Shown here: one piece after another, positions 17,979 to 26,376 of the stretch
Layout of the letters: each line of letters opens with the position of its first letter
Numbering within the stretch: the stretch's first letter is position 1
Source of the DNA: Novosphingobium sp. SG707
GTDB lineage: Bacteria > Pseudomonadota > Alphaproteobacteria > Sphingomonadales > Sphingomonadaceae
Reading direction: 5' to 3'
Length of the DNA: 64,000 bases
Assembly: GCF_012275515.1 (NCBI RefSeq)
Contig: NZ_JAAZQL010000001.1
Span: 1,099,006-1,163,005, forward strand
Notes under the pieces: model-generated
The model's database searches: none
The model's input: only the letters and a program-made list of their open reading frames with translations
What the model was told of the DNA's origin: nothing
Position numbers and translations under genes: made by a program

Positions 17979-20180
17979 ATGCGACCACCAACGGTTGCGA
18001 TGGACGAAAACGAGCGCCTGCTGGCGCTGGCCGAATATCATGTGGATCCGGCCGAAGGCATGCAAAGCCTGCAACCCATCGTTGATATGGCCGCACGGCT
18101 GTTCAATTGCGCCGGTTCCGGGGTGAACATGGTTGGGCGCAACAATGTGACCCATGCCGCCAGTTTCGGCATCTGCCCCACCCGTCTGGCCCGCGAAACC
18201 AGCTTTTGCGGCCATGCCATCAATCAGGATGGCATTATGCTGGTGCCTGATGCCGCCAAGGACGAGCGTTTTCATGACAATCCGCTGGTCAAGGCGGGCC
18301 TGCTGCGCTTTTACGCGGGGATCGCGCTGCGTTCGCCTTCGGGCCATGCGCTGGGCGCGCTGTGCCTGCTCGACCCCAAACCGCGCGCGGCGGACGCCTT
18401 TGACGCGCAGGATCGCGAAAGGCTGCTGCAACTGGCCGAAATGGTCTCGGACCGCCTTGAATTGCGCCGGATCGCCACCAGCGCCAGCGACGGGTCGGGC
18501 CTGCTGCTGCCCTCCAGCCGTGTCACCGCGCCCAGCGCCGTATTAAGCTGCGATCAGGAAGGCTTTCTGACCGCCTGCAACCCGGAGGCCGCCCTGATGT
18601 TCGGCTGGTCGCAGGAAGACATGATCGGCGCACCCTTCGATCACCTGCTGACCGAAGAGCACCGCCGCGTGACCCGTGCGGGCATGCGTCGGGCCTTGCA
18701 GGGCGATATGCCCGAGGCCGACACCACCATGCTGATCGCCAGGCGCAAGGACGGCAGCCAGTTTCCCGTCGAACTGCACTGGTCGCACTGGCGCGAAGGC
18801 AGCCAGATCGCCTTTGGCATCATCGTGCGCGACCTTTCCCAGGCCTCTACCGATCGCACCGCGCTCAACCGTATGGTGCATTACGACAACGTCACCGGCC
18901 TGCCCGACCGCAGCCTGCTTTTTCGCCATATCGACGAGTCGCTGGCGCAGGGAAAAAACCTGTCCCTGATCATCACTGATCTGTCGGGCATGGGCGATGT
19001 CAACAACACGCTGGGCCATGCGCTGGGCGATCAGGTGCTGCGTCAGGTGGGTGAGCGGATCCGCGCCTGTGTGCCCGAGGCCGCGCTGGTCGCGCGCAAG
19101 ACCGGCAACAAATTCGCCACCGTGCTGGACACGCGCGACCCGATTGCCCTGGGCCAATCGGCCCGCAGGATCAACGCCGCCCTGGCCGAACCTTTTGTGC
19201 TTGCCGGACAGGAAATCCTGATCGGCAGCTATTGCGGCATGGCCTTCACCCCGGATCCCGAAGGCGCCTCCGCCCAGCGCGACGCCACCTCCGAAGAACT
19301 GGTGGGCGATGCCGAACTGGCCCTGCATCAGGCCTATGGGCTGGGGCGCGGCCATGTCTGCCTTTTCATGCCCCAGATGCGGGCTCAGGCCGTCAGCCGG
19401 CGGCAATTCCAGATGGAGCTGCGCCATGCCCTGCTCGACGGGCAATTCGCGCTGTTCTATCAGCCGCAGGTCGATCTGAACGATGTGCGCGTCACCAGCG
19501 CCGAAGCGCTGATCCGCTGGTATCATCCGGTGCGCGGCCTGCTGCCTCCGGGCGCCTTTCTCGAAGCGCTTGAGGCCGGGTCGTTGGCGGGCGAAGTCGG
19601 CAACTGGGTGCTTGACACGGCCTGTGCGCAAGCGGCCCGCTGGCGCCGACAGCATCCCGGCTTCGGGATCAGCGTCAACCTCTCTGCGGCCCAGTTCAAG
19701 CAAGGCGATCTGCCCGCCGTGGTGGCCGCCGCGCTGCAGCGCCACGCCCTGCCCGCCGATGCGCTCGAACTGGAGATCACCGAGAATATCATCCTCAATG
19801 ACCAGAGCGACATTCTGGATCAATTACGCGCGATCCGCGCCAGCGGGGTGCGGCTGTCCTTCGACGATTTCGGCACCGGCTTTGCATCGCTCAACCTGCT
19901 CAGCTCCTATCCGATCAGTGCGATCAAGATCGACAAGGGCTTTACCCGGCTGGGTCAGGCCTCACCGCGCGATCAGGTGGTGGTCGAAGGCCTGATCGGC
20001 ATCGCGGCGGGGCTGGGGCTTGAGGTGATCGCCGAAGGTATCGAGGACGAAGACACCATGCGCTTCCTGCAGCAGCGCCAATGCCACAAGGGACAGGGCT
20101 ATTATTTCGGTCGCCCCTGCCCTGCCGATGAATTTGCCCGCCTGCACCTGTGCCCTCCGGCCAGACAGGCCAACGGCTGA
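17979..20180 (+). CDS. GAF-PAS-GGDEF-EAL protein, probable c-di-GMP phosphodiesterase
   Basis: 733-aa cytoplasmic protein. The GAF domain covers about residues 10-165 (SFCGHAI, LGALCLLD), then a PAS domain (about 180-290, ARRKDGSQFPVELHW). The GGDEF domain starts at DNVTGLPDRSLLF. The cyclase signature is degenerate: residues 375-379 read TGNKF in place of GGDEF, so diguanylate cyclase activity is unlikely. The EAL domain keeps its key residues: EALIRW at 509, the Asn in SVNLSAAQF, LEITENI, DDFGTGFASL and IAEGIED. This predicts c-di-GMP hydrolysis, perhaps with the dead GGDEF domain binding GTP. ATG 17979 has GAGGAG 7 nt upstream. Confidence 0.9.
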   Translation: MRPPTVAMDENERLLALAEYHVDPAEGMQSLQPIVDMAARLFNCAGSGVNMVGRNNVTHAASFGICPTRLARETSFCGHAINQDGIMLVPDAAKDERFHDNPLVKAGLLRFYAGIALRSPSGHALGALCLLDPKPRAADAFDAQDRERLLQLAEMVSDRLELRRIATSASDGSGLLLPSSRVTAPSAVLSCDQEGFLTACNPEAALMFGWSQEDMIGAPFDHLLTEEHRRVTRAGMRRALQGDMPEADTTMLIARRKDGSQFPVELHWSHWREGSQIAFGIIVRDLSQASTDRTALNRMVHYDNVTGLPDRSLLFRHIDESLAQGKNLSLIITDLSGMGDVNNTLGHALGDQVLRQVGERIRACVPEAALVARKTGNKFATVLDTRDPIALGQSARRINAALAEPFVLAGQEILIGSYCGMAFTPDPEGASAQRDATSEELVGDAELALHQAYGLGRGHVCLFMPQMRAQAVSRRQFQMELRHALLDGQFALFYQPQVDLNDVRVTSAEALIRWYHPVRGLLPPGAFLEALEAGSLAGEVGNWVLDTACAQAARWRRQHPGFGISVNLSAAQFKQGDLPAVVAAALQRHALPADALELEITENIILNDQSDILDQLRAIRASGVRLSFDDFGTGFASLNLLSSYPISAIKIDKGFTRLGQASPRDQVVVEGLIGIAAGLGLEVIAEGIEDEDTMRFLQQRQCHKGQGYYFGRPCPADEFARLHLCPPARQANG

Positions 20181-20183
20181 AAC

Positions 20184-20214
20184 GACGGGGCGGCGGTGAT
20201 CCCGCCGCCCCGTC
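20184..20214 (+). terminator. Strong hairpin after the GGDEF-EAL gene
   Basis: A perfect 13-bp GC-rich stem (GACGGGGCGGCGG and its complement, loop TGATC) starts 4 bases after the stop and is followed by TTCGCA. Probable terminator, with a poor T tract. Confidence 0.7.
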
Positions 20215-20347
20215 TTCGCACCGTAAAACCGGCCGCCATCGGCTGATTTTGCAAAACCATGCCGCCGCCGGTTGGGAGCCGGACGGCGGAAAAAGGCGTT
20301 CTGTCCTGTTTCGATCCGCCCCACCTGCAGGCGGCATTGATACAATT

Positions 20348-20378
20348 CCGAAACGGAGGTAAATTTCACCGAAATGGA
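20348..20378. repeat. Direct repeat before the membrane FixL-like gene
   Basis: CCGAAACGGA (20348-20357) and CCGAAATGGA (20369-20378) match at 9 of 10 positions. Their starts are 21 bp apart, about two helical turns. They lie 60-90 bp upstream of the kinase start and are a candidate regulator site. Confidence 0.4.
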
Positions 20379-20438
20379 CGGAAACGCTGCGCCCTGTTCA
20401 CCGCATGGCCCGGCCCATCGGGGGACGATGCTGTCGCA

Positions 20439-22280
20439 ATGGGAGGATGGGACAACTCAGTCCGGTTTCGCTATGGCATAGCCGTCATCGGCGTGCTCTT
20501 CGCGGCTGCCCTGCGCGCGATCATGGATCCGTTCATCGGCGAGCGGGCCGCCTACACGCCCTTTACGCTGGTGGTGCTGATTACCGTGCTTTGGTGCGGG
20601 CCGGGCGCCGCCATCATGGCCAGCATTCTCTCGCTCGGCTTCGGCTTTCTTTTTGCGCAAAGTGAAAGCGTGGGCATCGGCGACTTTGCCCAATCGGTGG
20701 TCTTTCTGGTCACGGCAGGGGGGATCATTACGGTCGGCGAAATTGCCAATACGCTGCGCCGCGAACTCATGCGCAGCCATCAGGAGGCGCAAAGGCGCGC
20801 GGCGCAATTCGCGCTGGCCGCTGAAGAGCTCAACCTGCTGATCGACGGAACACCGGGTCTGGCAATCTATATGCTCGACCCCTACGGGCGCATCATGATC
20901 TGGAACAAAGGCGCCGAACGGCTCAGCGGCTGGAAGGAGGAGGAGGTTCTAGGCACGGATGCCTCGATCCTCTACCCCGCCACGGACAAGTGTCAGGTCG
21001 ATCTGTCGCTGGCGCGCAGCGAAGGGCGGATCGAGGGCGAAGGCCTGCGCCGGCGCAAGGACGGCACCACCTTTCTGGCCTCCTTTTCGATCACCACGCT
21101 TTACGACGAACAGGGCAAACTGCGCGGATTTGCCAAGATCGTGTCCGACATCACCCGGCGGCGGGCCGATGAAAAGGCCCTGTTGGCGCGCGAAAGCCTG
21201 CTGACCTCGATCCTGTCGACCGTCCCCGACGCGATGGTGGTGATCGATGCCCACGGAGTGGTCCTTTCCTTCAGCGACGCGGCGCAGACGCTGTTCGGTT
21301 ATGATGCCTGCGAAGTCATCGGGCACAACATCAGCATGTTGATGCCCGCCCCCGATTCCCACCGCCATGACCTTTATCTGCGCCGTTATCTGGAAACCGG
21401 CGAAAAGCGCATCATCGGCAAGGGCCGCGTGGTCTTCGCCCAGCGCAAGGACGGCACCACTTTCCCCGTCACCTTGTCCATCGGCGAGGCGCGCGATGGT
21501 GAACAGCATATTTTCACCGGCTTCCTCCAGGATCTGACCGAGCGGCATCAGGTGCAGGAACGGCTCGAAACGCTGCAATCCGAACTGATTCATGTGGCAA
21601 GGATCAGCGCCATGGGGGCGATGGCCTCCACACTGGCCCATGAGCTCAATCAGCCCATCGCCGCCGTGGTCAATTATGTTCAGGCCGCGCATAATCTGAT
21701 GGGCGGGCCGCAGGATTGGGATCTGGTCGCAATGCGCGAGGCGCTCGACGATGCGGCGCGAAACGCTTTGCGCGCGGGCCAGATCGTGCGGCGCCTGCGC
21801 GCCTTTGTCACGCTGGGCACGATCGAGCGCACCGTGGAAGCGCTGCCCGCGCTGATCAACGAGGCCTGCGTGCTGGCCCTGATGGGCGCACGCGAACAGG
21901 GCATCCACACCTATTTCGAACTGGGGCCCGAGGCGCTGGCGGTGCTGGTCGACCGCATCCAGATCCAGCAGGTGATGGTCAATCTCATCCGCAATGCCTG
22001 CGAGGCCATGACCGACAGCCCCGAAAGGCGCCTGAGGATCGAGACGCATCCCTATGGCACCGATTTCGTCCGGGTCACGATCAGCGACTCGGGCACCGGG
22101 GTTCCCACCGCGACCCACGATCAACTGTTCAAGGCCTTTTACAGCACCAAGCAGGAAGGCATGGGGCTGGGCCTCTCGATCTGCCGCACGATCATCGAGG
22201 CGCATGAGGGCAAGATCTGGCTGGAAACCCGCGAAGGGCGCGGCACCAGCTTTCATTTCACGCTGCCCCGCGCCAAATAA
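20439..22280 (+). CDS. Membrane-bound FixL-like PAS-PAS histidine kinase, probable heme oxygen sensor
   Basis: 613-aa kinase. The N-terminal membrane part (about residues 8-105) has three or four hydrophobic segments, for example FTLVVLITVLWCGPGAAIMA, of the KdpD/DUF4118 type. A PAS domain follows (about 125-245). The second PAS domain (PDAMVVIDAHGVVLSFSDAA to FTGFLQDLTERH) is a close FixL heme-PAS. H310 in HRHDLYLRRYLETGEKRIIG corresponds to the proximal heme His of rhizobial FixL. HisKA has H401 in LAHELNQPIAA. The ATPase has QQVMVNLIRNACEAM, DSGTGV, FKAFYSTK and GMGLGLSI. No response regulator adjoins it; the FixJ-like protein about 7 kb away may be the partner. Start 20439 is chosen because upstream codons look non-coding. 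Confidence 0.87.
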   Translation: MGGWDNSVRFRYGIAVIGVLFAAALRAIMDPFIGERAAYTPFTLVVLITVLWCGPGAAIMASILSLGFGFLFAQSESVGIGDFAQSVVFLVTAGGIITVGEIANTLRRELMRSHQEAQRRAAQFALAAEELNLLIDGTPGLAIYMLDPYGRIMIWNKGAERLSGWKEEEVLGTDASILYPATDKCQVDLSLARSEGRIEGEGLRRRKDGTTFLASFSITTLYDEQGKLRGFAKIVSDITRRRADEKALLARESLLTSILSTVPDAMVVIDAHGVVLSFSDAAQTLFGYDACEVIGHNISMLMPAPDSHRHDLYLRRYLETGEKRIIGKGRVVFAQRKDGTTFPVTLSIGEARDGEQHIFTGFLQDLTERHQVQERLETLQSELIHVARISAMGAMASTLAHELNQPIAAVVNYVQAAHNLMGGPQDWDLVAMREALDDAARNALRAGQIVRRLRAFVTLGTIERTVEALPALINEACVLALMGAREQGIHTYFELGPEALAVLVDRIQIQQVMVNLIRNACEAMTDSPERRLRIETHPYGTDFVRVTISDSGTGVPTATHDQLFKAFYSTKQEGMGLGLSICRTIIEAHEGKIWLETREGRGTSFHFTLPRAK

Positions 22281-22411
22281 AAGCGCCGGTTTTCCCGCCG
22301 CCTATCGGGGACATTCCCAATATCCCCCACCCCCGCCCTTGGGCAGTCTGATGCGACGCCATGTTTGTGGACGCTCCTGCCCGATGGGCCAACCCGATAG
22401 GAATGCCTGCG

Positions 22412-22969
22412 ATGAAACAGCCTTTATCCATCATCATGTCCGGGCCGGAGCGCGATCTGCGGCCGGAAGGGGTTTCGCTTTATTCCCTCGCGCTGGCCTT
22501 GGGGCTGATGTTGTTTTCCGGCCCGCTCTGGGCGCAGCCGCCGCGCGGCGAGACCTATCGTCCGGCCATCCCCGCGCCGCCCCCGCCGCCATCCACGGTT
22601 GAGCCGAACCGCCCGGCGCCGCAAAGAAACAATGAGGCCTGTTGTCATCAGACGATGACACCGCCAATTACTTCGGAAACCCATGCCGGGATCTCGCCGC
22701 GCACGACCTATACTTCACAATCTCCATCCACTTCGGCCACGAGTTCGACCTACAGCCCGCCACCCGGATTTCATTATCAGCTCTGGGCGGTGGGCAATGT
22801 CCTGCCCCGGGCCTATTGGGCGCGCGGTTATTGGGTCGAAAATTACTGGATGTTCGCGCTAAGAACGCCGCCATGGGAATGTGTCTGGGTGCGCTACGGC
22901 AATGATGCGCTGCTGGTGAACCGGCGCAATGGGGCCATTGTCCAGATCCTGCGCCACACGTTCCGCTGA
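22412..22969 (+). CDS. RcnB-family secreted/periplasmic protein
   Basis: 185-aa protein. An N-terminal hydrophobic segment (SLYSLALALGLMLFSGPLWA, about residues 22-42) probably acts as signal or anchor. A Pro/Ser/Thr-rich linker follows. The C-terminal domain has the RcnB pattern: LPRAYWARGYWVENYWMFAL, then PPWECVWVRYGNDALLVN and a closing NGAIVQIL. RcnB in E. coli is a periplasmic protein of nickel/cobalt homeostasis, but most relatives are uncharacterised and no metal exporter lies nearby. AGGA lies 9-10 nt before the ATG at 22412. Confidence 0.75.
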   Translation: MKQPLSIIMSGPERDLRPEGVSLYSLALALGLMLFSGPLWAQPPRGETYRPAIPAPPPPPSTVEPNRPAPQRNNEACCHQTMTPPITSETHAGISPRTTYTSQSPSTSATSSTYSPPPGFHYQLWAVGNVLPRAYWARGYWVENYWMFALRTPPWECVWVRYGNDALLVNRRNGAIVQILRHTFR

Positions 22970-22991
22970 GCCATCAGGACCTTGAGGCCGG

Positions 22992-23639
22992 TCACAGCTT
23001 CTCCCCAAGGTGATGGCGGAACCAGATGCTGGCCAGCGTCACCACCTGTTCAAGCGTGTCGGTCTCATCAAGGCAATAGCCAGCCCGGGGAATGATCTGG
23101 ATGTCCCGCTTGCAGCGCATCCTGTTGAAGGCAAAAAGGTTGAGATCGGTCACTGCCTCGTCATCCCCGCCCACGATCAGCAGGCTGGGCGCCGTCACAC
23201 GCGAAAGGGCGCGCGCTCCGGCAAGATCGGGGCGCCCCCCGCGCGATACGATGGCGGCGATGCGCCCGTCCTCGGCCCCGGCGCGAAAAGCGGCCGCCGC
23301 ACCCGTGCTGGCGCCGAAATAGCAGGGCAGAAGATGGCACGTATCGGGCTGAAGCGCGGCCCAGTCGGTGGCAAGGCGCAGGCGATAGGCCAGCAGGTCA
23401 ATGTTGAAGACTCGCCTGCGGTCTTCTTCCTCCTCAATCGTCAACAGATCGAGCAGAAGCGTGGCCAGCCCATCGGCGCGCAGGCGGGCGGCCACATGAT
23501 TGTTGCGCAGGCTGAAACGCGCGCTGCCCCCGCCATGGGCAAAAATGACAAGGCCGCGCGCCAGAACAGGCACCTGCAGCGTCGCCTCCAGAACAAGCCC
23601 GGCGCCGGCGCTGACATAGCGGGGAATGGCCGAAAGCAT
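22992..23639 (-). CDS. Dienelactone-hydrolase-like alpha/beta hydrolase, apparently lacking the catalytic His
   Basis: 215-aa alpha/beta hydrolase of the group that often accompanies phosphoribosyltransferases. LVIFAHGGGSARFS carries the oxyanion region, the nucleophile Ser is in YFGASTGAAAA, and SRGGRPDLAG and LLIVGGDDEAV (Asp region) are typical. Where family members have a His in a PGATH-like motif, this protein reads PRAGYCLDET, so the His seems replaced by Tyr. It may be inactive or use another base. The ATG at 23639 is the conservative start; 23678 would add 13 residues. The reaction is unknown. Confidence 0.75.
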   Translation of the reverse strand: MLSAIPRYVSAGAGLVLEATLQVPVLARGLVIFAHGGGSARFSLRNNHVAARLRADGLATLLLDLLTIEEEEDRRRVFNIDLLAYRLRLATDWAALQPDTCHLLPCYFGASTGAAAAFRAGAEDGRIAAIVSRGGRPDLAGARALSRVTAPSLLIVGGDDEAVTDLNLFAFNRMRCKRDIQIIPRAGYCLDETDTLEQVVTLASIWFRHHLGEKL

Positions 23640-23779
23640 CAGCCGATCACCATCCGGCCGGCCATGGATACGACCCACAGGCGGGATATCTGCCGCCGCA
23701 TTTGCCTTGACTGTTCATGCGAAAACTCCTCGCCCCCGCAGGTTGTCAATTCCATGACAGGCATGAACCACCGGCCGGA

Positions 23780-24127
23780 TCAGGCAGTATTGGCCAGTTC
23801 CACCGCCGCTTCGATTTCGTTGAGCAAAAAGGGGCCCTCCAGCGCTTCCTGCTGTTCGAGCCGCTCTCTGGCCCGCGTATAATCGCCCGTCACCATCAGC
23901 ACCGGCACCGCATGGTGATCGGTGATCCGGCGCGCCGCCTCGACCGCGCATCCGGTTTCGACATCATCGCCAATGACGATCAGATCCGGCATGTGGCGCC
24001 CGGCCGCAGCCAGAGCCTGTTGCCGGGTCCAGACAAGGTCGAAGGATTCAAAGCCCAGCATCTCGAGCCTGCGCTGAATGGCGCGGCTGATGAGCATGTT
24101 TTCGTCGATGATGAGTGCGTGGCTCAT
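23780..24127 (-). CDS. Stand-alone receiver-like protein without phospho-acceptor Asp
   Basis: 115-aa single-domain response-regulator fold. ALIIDEN supplies the acidic pair as D8/E9. At the normal phosphorylation strand the sequence is PDLIVIGDDVETG: the expected Asp position is Gly53, with D54 next to it. VLMVTGDY supplies the Thr strand. The conserved Lys is not evident (GPFLLNEIEAAV). It therefore looks like a pseudo-receiver, or one phosphorylated at a shifted Asp. AAGGAC is placed well before the ATG at 24127. It precedes the hydrolase gene on the same strand, about 140 bp away. Confidence 0.77.
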   Translation of the reverse strand: MSHALIIDENMLISRAIQRRLEMLGFESFDLVWTRQQALAAAGRHMPDLIVIGDDVETGCAVEAARRITDHHAVPVLMVTGDYTRARERLEQQEALEGPFLLNEIEAAVELANTA

Positions 24128-24627
24128 GGCGAGTCCTTTTTCTTTCAGATCGCGATCCATGTGCCAGCAGTGAAGTGCGGCCCGCTCTCCGCAATGTTGC
24201 GGATCACCCGATGGACGGGCGGATTAGCCAGTAAAAGGCGCAACCGTTCTTGCCGAGAGCGACTAACGGCAAAGCCCGGCGACTCCGATTTTGGGAGCAA
24301 GGCAGGGCCCATTTCGCCCCCGCAAACCTAGAGCCCAGGAAGCGAGCCGGACGCGCCCCGCCGACTTTCCAAGCCGATGTGAATATTTAGCCCACGATAC
24401 ACGGGGCGGACCGGTCATCGGGCGATCACGGTTAACTACGTACTATCCCTTAGGATGAAAAACTTATTACTTCGCTTCGAGAAACGCCTATTTTCCAGAC
24501 ATCGATCGAAAAATAAACAAATCGATCACGATCAGAAAAAAATCTCAAATTTCAGAAATTCCCAACAGGGGATGAAGCGGTAAGCACGCCATCCGCAATA
24601 ATGGCATGCAAATATGGAGAATACCTC
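24128..24627. other. Non-coding region with a phased direct repeat
   Basis: About 500 bp between divergent genes with no credible frame. From about 24430 to 24600 it is AT-rich against the GC-rich background, consistent with a promoter for the secreted protein at 24628. ATCGATC occurs at 24501-24507 and 24521-24527, exactly 20 bp apart (two helical turns), with a further GATC close by. No RNA gene recognised. Confidence 0.5.
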
Positions 24628-25002
24628 ATGCGTATTTACTATGTCCTTGCTGTGGGCGCAAGCCTTGCCTTTGTCGCTCCCGCCATGGCCCAGTCGGGCG
24701 TCGGTGCGGGCAGCGTGTCGGTGACCTCCGTGGGCGCCGGCAGCTCGACCTCCTGCGGCGGCTCGCATTGCGGGGCCATGGCCGGAGGGGCTGTGCTGGC
24801 GGGTGGCGAAGCGGGATCGTCGGCCTCGCTGTCCAACCACCATGGCACCACCACGACCACCACCTCGTCGGGCAGCATGGGCGGCGCGGTCCAGGGCGGC
24901 GGCTCTTCGACCAGCGGCCATGGCGGTTCGGCCAGTCAGACCAGCGGCGCGGTGGGCCTCTATGGTGCCGGCGCCATCGCCTACAGCGGCAGCCACCACT
25001 AA
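24628..25002 (+). CDS. Small secreted Gly/Ser/Thr-rich protein
   Basis: 124-aa protein. A clear Sec signal peptide (MRIYYVLAVGASLAFVAPAMAQ, probable cleavage after AMA at residue 20) is followed by a low-complexity mature part rich in Gly, Ser, Thr and Ala, with a run of Thr and a His-ending C-terminus. No domain recognised. GGAGA lies 8 nt before the ATG. It precedes the OmpA-domain gene on the same strand with a strong terminator between them, so they are probably separate transcripts. Both share the secreted, Ser/Thr-rich character, and both contain a few Cys residues. Confidence 0.75.
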   Translation: MRIYYVLAVGASLAFVAPAMAQSGVGAGSVSVTSVGAGSSTSCGGSHCGAMAGGAVLAGGEAGSSASLSNHHGTTTTTTSSGSMGGAVQGGGSSTSGHGGSASQTSGAVGLYGAGAIAYSGSHH

Positions 25003-25014
25003 GCCTGAACAATG

Positions 25015-25046
25015 CAGCGGGGGAGGATTTGGCTCCTCCCCCGCTG
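25015..25046 (+). terminator. Hairpin between the two secreted-protein genes
   Basis: CAGCGGGGGAGGA and its perfect complement (13-bp arms) around the loop TTTGGC, 13 bases after the stop. No strong T tract follows. Confidence 0.75.
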
Positions 25047-25159
25047 TGCGGTTGTTCGCTCGAGCAGGGGGGCAAGCAGCCTGCCCGATCATCGTCGGCT
25101 TGCTTTCATGGGGGATCCGGCGGCGCCAGGCGCTCGGAGCCACAGTCAGGAGGATCACT

Positions 25160-26287
25160 ATGCATAGGCTCTGGACAGCAATCAGCACCGTCGCACTGAT
25201 CAGCGGTGCTATCCATCCAACCATGGCGCTGGCGCAGACCAGCACCTCGACATCGGGTTCGAACGCCGGGGCGGTTTCGGGTTCGGATGCGGCCGCCAAT
25301 GCCAATCCCGTTCAGAACACCACCACCACATCGGGTTCGGTGTCGGGATCTACCTCTGGCGCCAATTCCAATTCCAATTCGGTGTCCAATCCGATCAACA
25401 TCACCAACACCAAGGCGGATTCGACATCCGGGTCCAGCTCCACCGCCACCACAAGTTCGAGTTCCTCGAACCAGTCGACCAACCAGTCGACGCAGGGCAA
25501 CAGCCAGACCATCAACAACAATTCGGTCTATCCGGCCAATCAGACGATCAAGACCGCACCGGCCGTCATGGCCCCCGCGCTGACCACCACGCTGACGGAA
25601 ACCTGCATGGGTTCCAGCTCGCTGGGGGTTTCGGTGCTGGGCTTTGGCGCATCGGGCGGCACGACATGGCAGGACCACCACTGCGTTCGTCGCTTGAACG
25701 CCCGCGAACTGGCCCAGACGATCGGCGACCGCGATGCCGCGCGCGAATTGATGTGCTCGGATGAGGAAGTCTTCAAGGTTTACAACGCCCTTGGGCGGCC
25801 CTGCCGCCTGCGCCCGGATGGCTCGGTCAACCCTGCCTATGTCGCGCCCCCGCCTCCTCCGCCGCCCAGCATGGCCTATTCGCCGGTAGCGGCGGTTGAA
25901 AATCCCGGCCCCTATCTGGTCTTCTTCGACTGGAACCGCGCCGATATCACCAGCGAGGCCGCAGCAACGCTGGACAAGGCCACCAGTTCCTATCAGCAGA
26001 CCGGCTATGCCAGCCTGCAACTGGCCGGCCATACCGACAGCAGCGGCTCGGAGGCCTATAACAAGGAACTCTCGCTGCGCCGGGCTGAATCGGTGAAGGC
26101 CTATCTGAGCGGCCATGGCATCCCGCGCGAGGTCATGAGCGTTCAGGGCTTCGGCGCCAGCTCGCCGCGCGTGGCCACGGCGCCGGGGGTGCGCGAAGCG
26201 CAGAACCGCCGGGTCGAGATCACCTTTGTGGGCGCTCCTGCGGCGCGTCCGGAAAAGCCCGCCTCGGCGCCCACAGAAAATCACTGA
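25160..26287 (+). CDS. OmpA-domain protein with a Ser/Thr/Asn-rich N-terminal region
   Basis: 375-aa exported protein. The signal peptide ends near ALAQ (residue about 27). A long low-complexity stretch of Ser, Thr and Asn follows (about residues 28-135), then a Cys-containing middle part and a Pro-rich hinge (APPPPPPPS). The C-terminal OmpA/MotB peptidoglycan-binding domain (about residues 250-360) has YLVFFDWN, LAGHTDSSGSEAYN, LSLRRAESVKAYL and QNRRVEITF. The usual N-terminal beta barrel is absent, so it probably tethers to peptidoglycan rather than forming a pore. GGAGG precedes the ATG. Confidence 0.85.
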   Translation: MHRLWTAISTVALISGAIHPTMALAQTSTSTSGSNAGAVSGSDAAANANPVQNTTTTSGSVSGSTSGANSNSNSVSNPINITNTKADSTSGSSSTATTSSSSSNQSTNQSTQGNSQTINNNSVYPANQTIKTAPAVMAPALTTTLTETCMGSSSLGVSVLGFGASGGTTWQDHHCVRRLNARELAQTIGDRDAARELMCSDEEVFKVYNALGRPCRLRPDGSVNPAYVAPPPPPPPSMAYSPVAAVENPGPYLVFFDWNRADITSEAAATLDKATSSYQQTGYASLQLAGHTDSSGSEAYNKELSLRRAESVKAYLSGHGIPREVMSVQGFGASSPRVATAPGVREAQNRRVEITFVGAPAARPEKPASAPTENH

Positions 26288-26312
26288 GGCATTGGGCCGA
26301 AACTGTCGGCAT

Positions 26313-26354
26313 TCGGGGGGAGGAGTCCATCACGCGATGGGCTGCTCCCCCCGA
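26313..26354. terminator. Bidirectional terminator-like hairpin
   Basis: TCGGGGGGAG (26313-26322) pairs with CTCCCCCCGA (26345-26354), with an inner stem CCATC-acgc-GATGG. It lies between the convergent OmpA-domain and phytase genes. Confidence 0.7.
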
Positions 26355-26376
26355 GCCATAAGGGGGCCCGCGGGGC

